Of a stretch of 7,499 nt of DNA, positions 7,095-7,499 are shown in pieces (the stretch's first letter is position 1; the number at the start of each line of letters is the position of its first letter). The stretch is from Burkholderiaceae bacterium. GTDB taxonomy: Bacteria > Pseudomonadota > Gammaproteobacteria > Burkholderiales > Burkholderiaceae_E. The DNA is taken from NCBI GenBank assembly GCA_019428955.1, contig JAHYJF010000175.1:1-7499 (forward strand), read 5' to 3'. The notes below the pieces were generated by a model. It had not been told where the DNA came from, made no database searches, and saw only the letters and a list, made by a program, of their open reading frames with translations. Position numbers and translations under genes: made by a program.

Positions 7095-7118
7095 GGGGTG
7101 CCAAGACCCCGGTTTTCT
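7095..7118 (+). terminator. Weak hairpin with short pyrimidine tail, possible auxiliary terminator
   Basis: GGGGT (7095-7099) pairs with ACCCC (7106-7110) around a 6-nt loop, followed by GGTTTTCT. The stem is short and the T tract is interrupted. It lies 26 nt upstream of the strong terminator, so at best it assists it. Confidence 0.25.
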
Positions 7119-7135
7119 CCCCTAGAATCGCTGTC

Positions 7136-7163
7136 CGCCAGGCCCAAGCGCCTGGCGTTTTTT
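7136..7163 (+). terminator. Rho-independent terminator
   Basis: CGCCAGGC (7136-7143) and GCCTGGCG (7150-7157) form a perfect 8-bp GC-rich stem with the 6-nt loop CCAAGC, followed directly by six T (7158-7163). The T-run is on the plus strand only, so it ends rightward transcription. The nearest recognised upstream gene is ampD, whose stop is about 330 nt away, which would make this the end of the ypjD-to-ampD operon with a long 3' untranslated region, or the end of an unrecognised small transcript. Confidence 0.88.
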
Positions 7164-7291
7164 CAGCCCCTTATTCATTAGCGCAGGAACATAAAGCCGC
7201 TCTCCATGCGGGTCTTGTGCCGATGAATGGCCCGTGCAATGCGAGTTTTCTGGATTGAACGGACGGGTCTTTCGAGTCCTTTTTATCAACT

Positions 7292-7297
7292 GAGGAG
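7292..7297 (+). promoter_or_regulatory. Strong Shine-Dalgarno sequence for the H1-like gene
   Basis: GAGGAG lies 8 nt before the ATG at 7306. It is the clearest ribosome binding site in the window and fixes this start. It suggests high expression and contrasts with the coupled or SD-less starts of the other genes. Confidence 0.75.
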
Positions 7298-7305
7298 TTC
7301 GTCCT

Positions 7306-7499
7306 ATGGCTACCACTAAGAAACCCGCCGTCAAGAAAGCCGCGGCCAAACCGGCAGCGAAGAAACCCGCCGTCAAGAAAGCTGTTGCCAAGAAGCCGGC
7401 AGCGAAGAAACCCGCCGTCAAGAAAGCCGCGGCCAAACCGGCAGCGAAGATCTATGTATCTCATCTTTTGCAGAGTTTTAATTCACAGATTATCATAAT
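7306..7499 (+). CDS. Histone H1-like Lys/Ala/Pro-rich nucleoid protein, 3' end not reliable
   Basis: Starting at the ATG behind GAGGAG, the first 48 codons give a strongly basic, low-complexity protein with 17 lysines, otherwise almost entirely alanine, proline and valine, in repeats of KKPAVKKAAAKPAA type. This composition matches bacterial histone H1-like or AlgP-type proteins, which bind DNA without sequence specificity through a disordered lysine-rich tail and compact the nucleoid. From codon 49 (position 7450) the frame stays open to the edge, but the residues become IYVSHLLQSFNSQIII, with no lysine. The DNA is AT-rich there, so this tail may not belong to the gene. No stop is seen, so the gene is 3'-incomplete. 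It lies downstream of a terminator and is probably transcribed from its own promoter, which I could not identify. The H1-like call for the first 48 residues is good; the tail is doubtful. Confidence 0.75.
   Translation, partial: MATTKKPAVKKAAAKPAAKKPAVKKAVAKKPAAKKPAVKKAAAKPAAKIYVSHLLQSFNSQIII
7318..7446 (+). repeat. Three tandem coding repeats of 42-45 bp
   Basis: Units are 7318-7359 (42 bp), 7360-7404 (45 bp) and 7405-7446 (42 bp), in frame with the H1-like gene. Units 1 and 3 are identical, and the identity extends to 46 bp (7318-7363 and 7405-7450). Unit 2 differs by GCT GTT in place of GCC GCG and by one extra lysine codon. Such repeats expand and contract easily and can break assemblies. 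Confidence 0.9.
7451..7499. other. AT-rich tail of foreign character at window end
   Basis: The last 49 bases contain 13 G or C by hand count (about 27%), against roughly two-thirds GC in the coding sequence upstream. The change occurs exactly where identity between repeat units 1 and 3 ends. I see no recognised element, terminal inverted repeat or known gene in it. It may be a misjoined contig end, a read chimera or the edge of an inserted element. Confidence 0.55.

Larger units (their letters stand above)
6803..7305. other. 503-bp region without a convincing gene
   Basis: The first part (about 6830-7020) is much lower in GC than the coding regions: 52 of 120 bases at 6841-6960 by hand count. 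A 7-bp inverted repeat lies just after ampD, a weak GC hairpin at 7095-7110 and a strong Rho-independent terminator at 7136-7163. The rest (7164-7305) is the leader of the H1-like gene, ending in a good ribosome binding site. The longest open frame across it, 6827-7258 on the plus strand, reads through the terminator and shows no recognisable domain, so I do not call it. TAGAAT at 7123-7128 resembles a -10 element but lacks a -35 and lies immediately before the terminator. No tRNA or rRNA is seen. Confidence 0.6.

Noticed and set aside
7123..7128. TAGAAT as a -10 element
   Set aside because: No -35 hexamer at 16-18 bp, and a start here would run straight into the terminator hairpin at 7136.
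6827..7258. Plus-strand frame of 143 codons in the intergenic region
   Set aside because: It runs through the strong terminator, has no ribosome binding site I can support and shows no family resemblance.
7122..7464. Minus-strand frames with AAFLTAGFFAAGF-type repeats at the right end
   Set aside because: The repeats are the reverse reading of the Lys/Ala/Pro repeats of the H1-like gene, which has the ribosome binding site and start.
7447..7499. Sequencing adapter read-through as explanation of the AT-rich tail
   Set aside because: AGATCT at 7448-7453 only partly resembles adapter sequence; the following bases do not match the TruSeq or Nextera sequences I remember, so I leave the origin open.

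Overview
The window looks like a chromosomal segment of a GC-rich Gram-negative proteobacterium, most likely a betaproteobacterium. The evidence is about two-thirds GC coding sequence, a pilS/pilR type IV pilus regulatory pair, a cytosolic AmpD, a YpjD-type CcsA-family membrane protein divergent from ffh, a small PP0621-type protein and a lysine/alanine/proline-rich histone H1-like protein. The assignment rests on recalled gene order and protein character, not on a database search.

Layout. Positions 1-1789 are on the minus strand: ffh (SRP54 GTPase, 1789 to 434), then a LysM + L,D-transpeptidase gene that starts at a TTG overlapping the ffh stop (TTGA) and runs off the left edge. A 25-bp gap (1790-1814) separates ffh from a rightward gene train: ypjD-like (1815-2693), a PP0621-type zinc-motif protein (2693-2929), pilS (2926-4677), pilR (4674-6164) and ampD (6173-6802). 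Consecutive genes overlap by TGATG, ATGA and ATGA, and ampD follows pilR after 8 nt, so this reads as a single operon with translational coupling. From 6803 to 7305 there is about 500 bp without a convincing gene. It has a low-GC first half and a clear Rho-independent terminator at 7136-7163. A histone H1-like gene then starts at 7306 behind a strong ribosome binding site. It is built of near-identical 42-45 bp repeats, and its sequence changes abruptly at about 7450 to AT-rich DNA of a different character up to the window end.

How the genes work together. Ffh targets inner-membrane proteins co-translationally. The YpjD-like protein belongs to the cytochrome c assembly/heme-handling membrane family. 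PilS and PilR form the two-component system that, in characterised relatives, drives sigma-54-dependent pilin transcription; no pilin gene lies here. AmpD (peptidoglycan recycling) and the truncated L,D-transpeptidase (peptidoglycan cross-linking or protein anchoring) are both cell-wall enzymes at opposite ends of the cluster. The H1-like protein is probably a nucleoid-binding polycation.

I did not find an undescribed defence system, CRISPR array, phage or transposon. The points most worth a second look are the composition break inside the H1-like gene, the mixed-function coupled operon, the very tight ffh/ypjD divergent gap without Shine-Dalgarno sequences, and the low-GC stretch ahead of the terminator.
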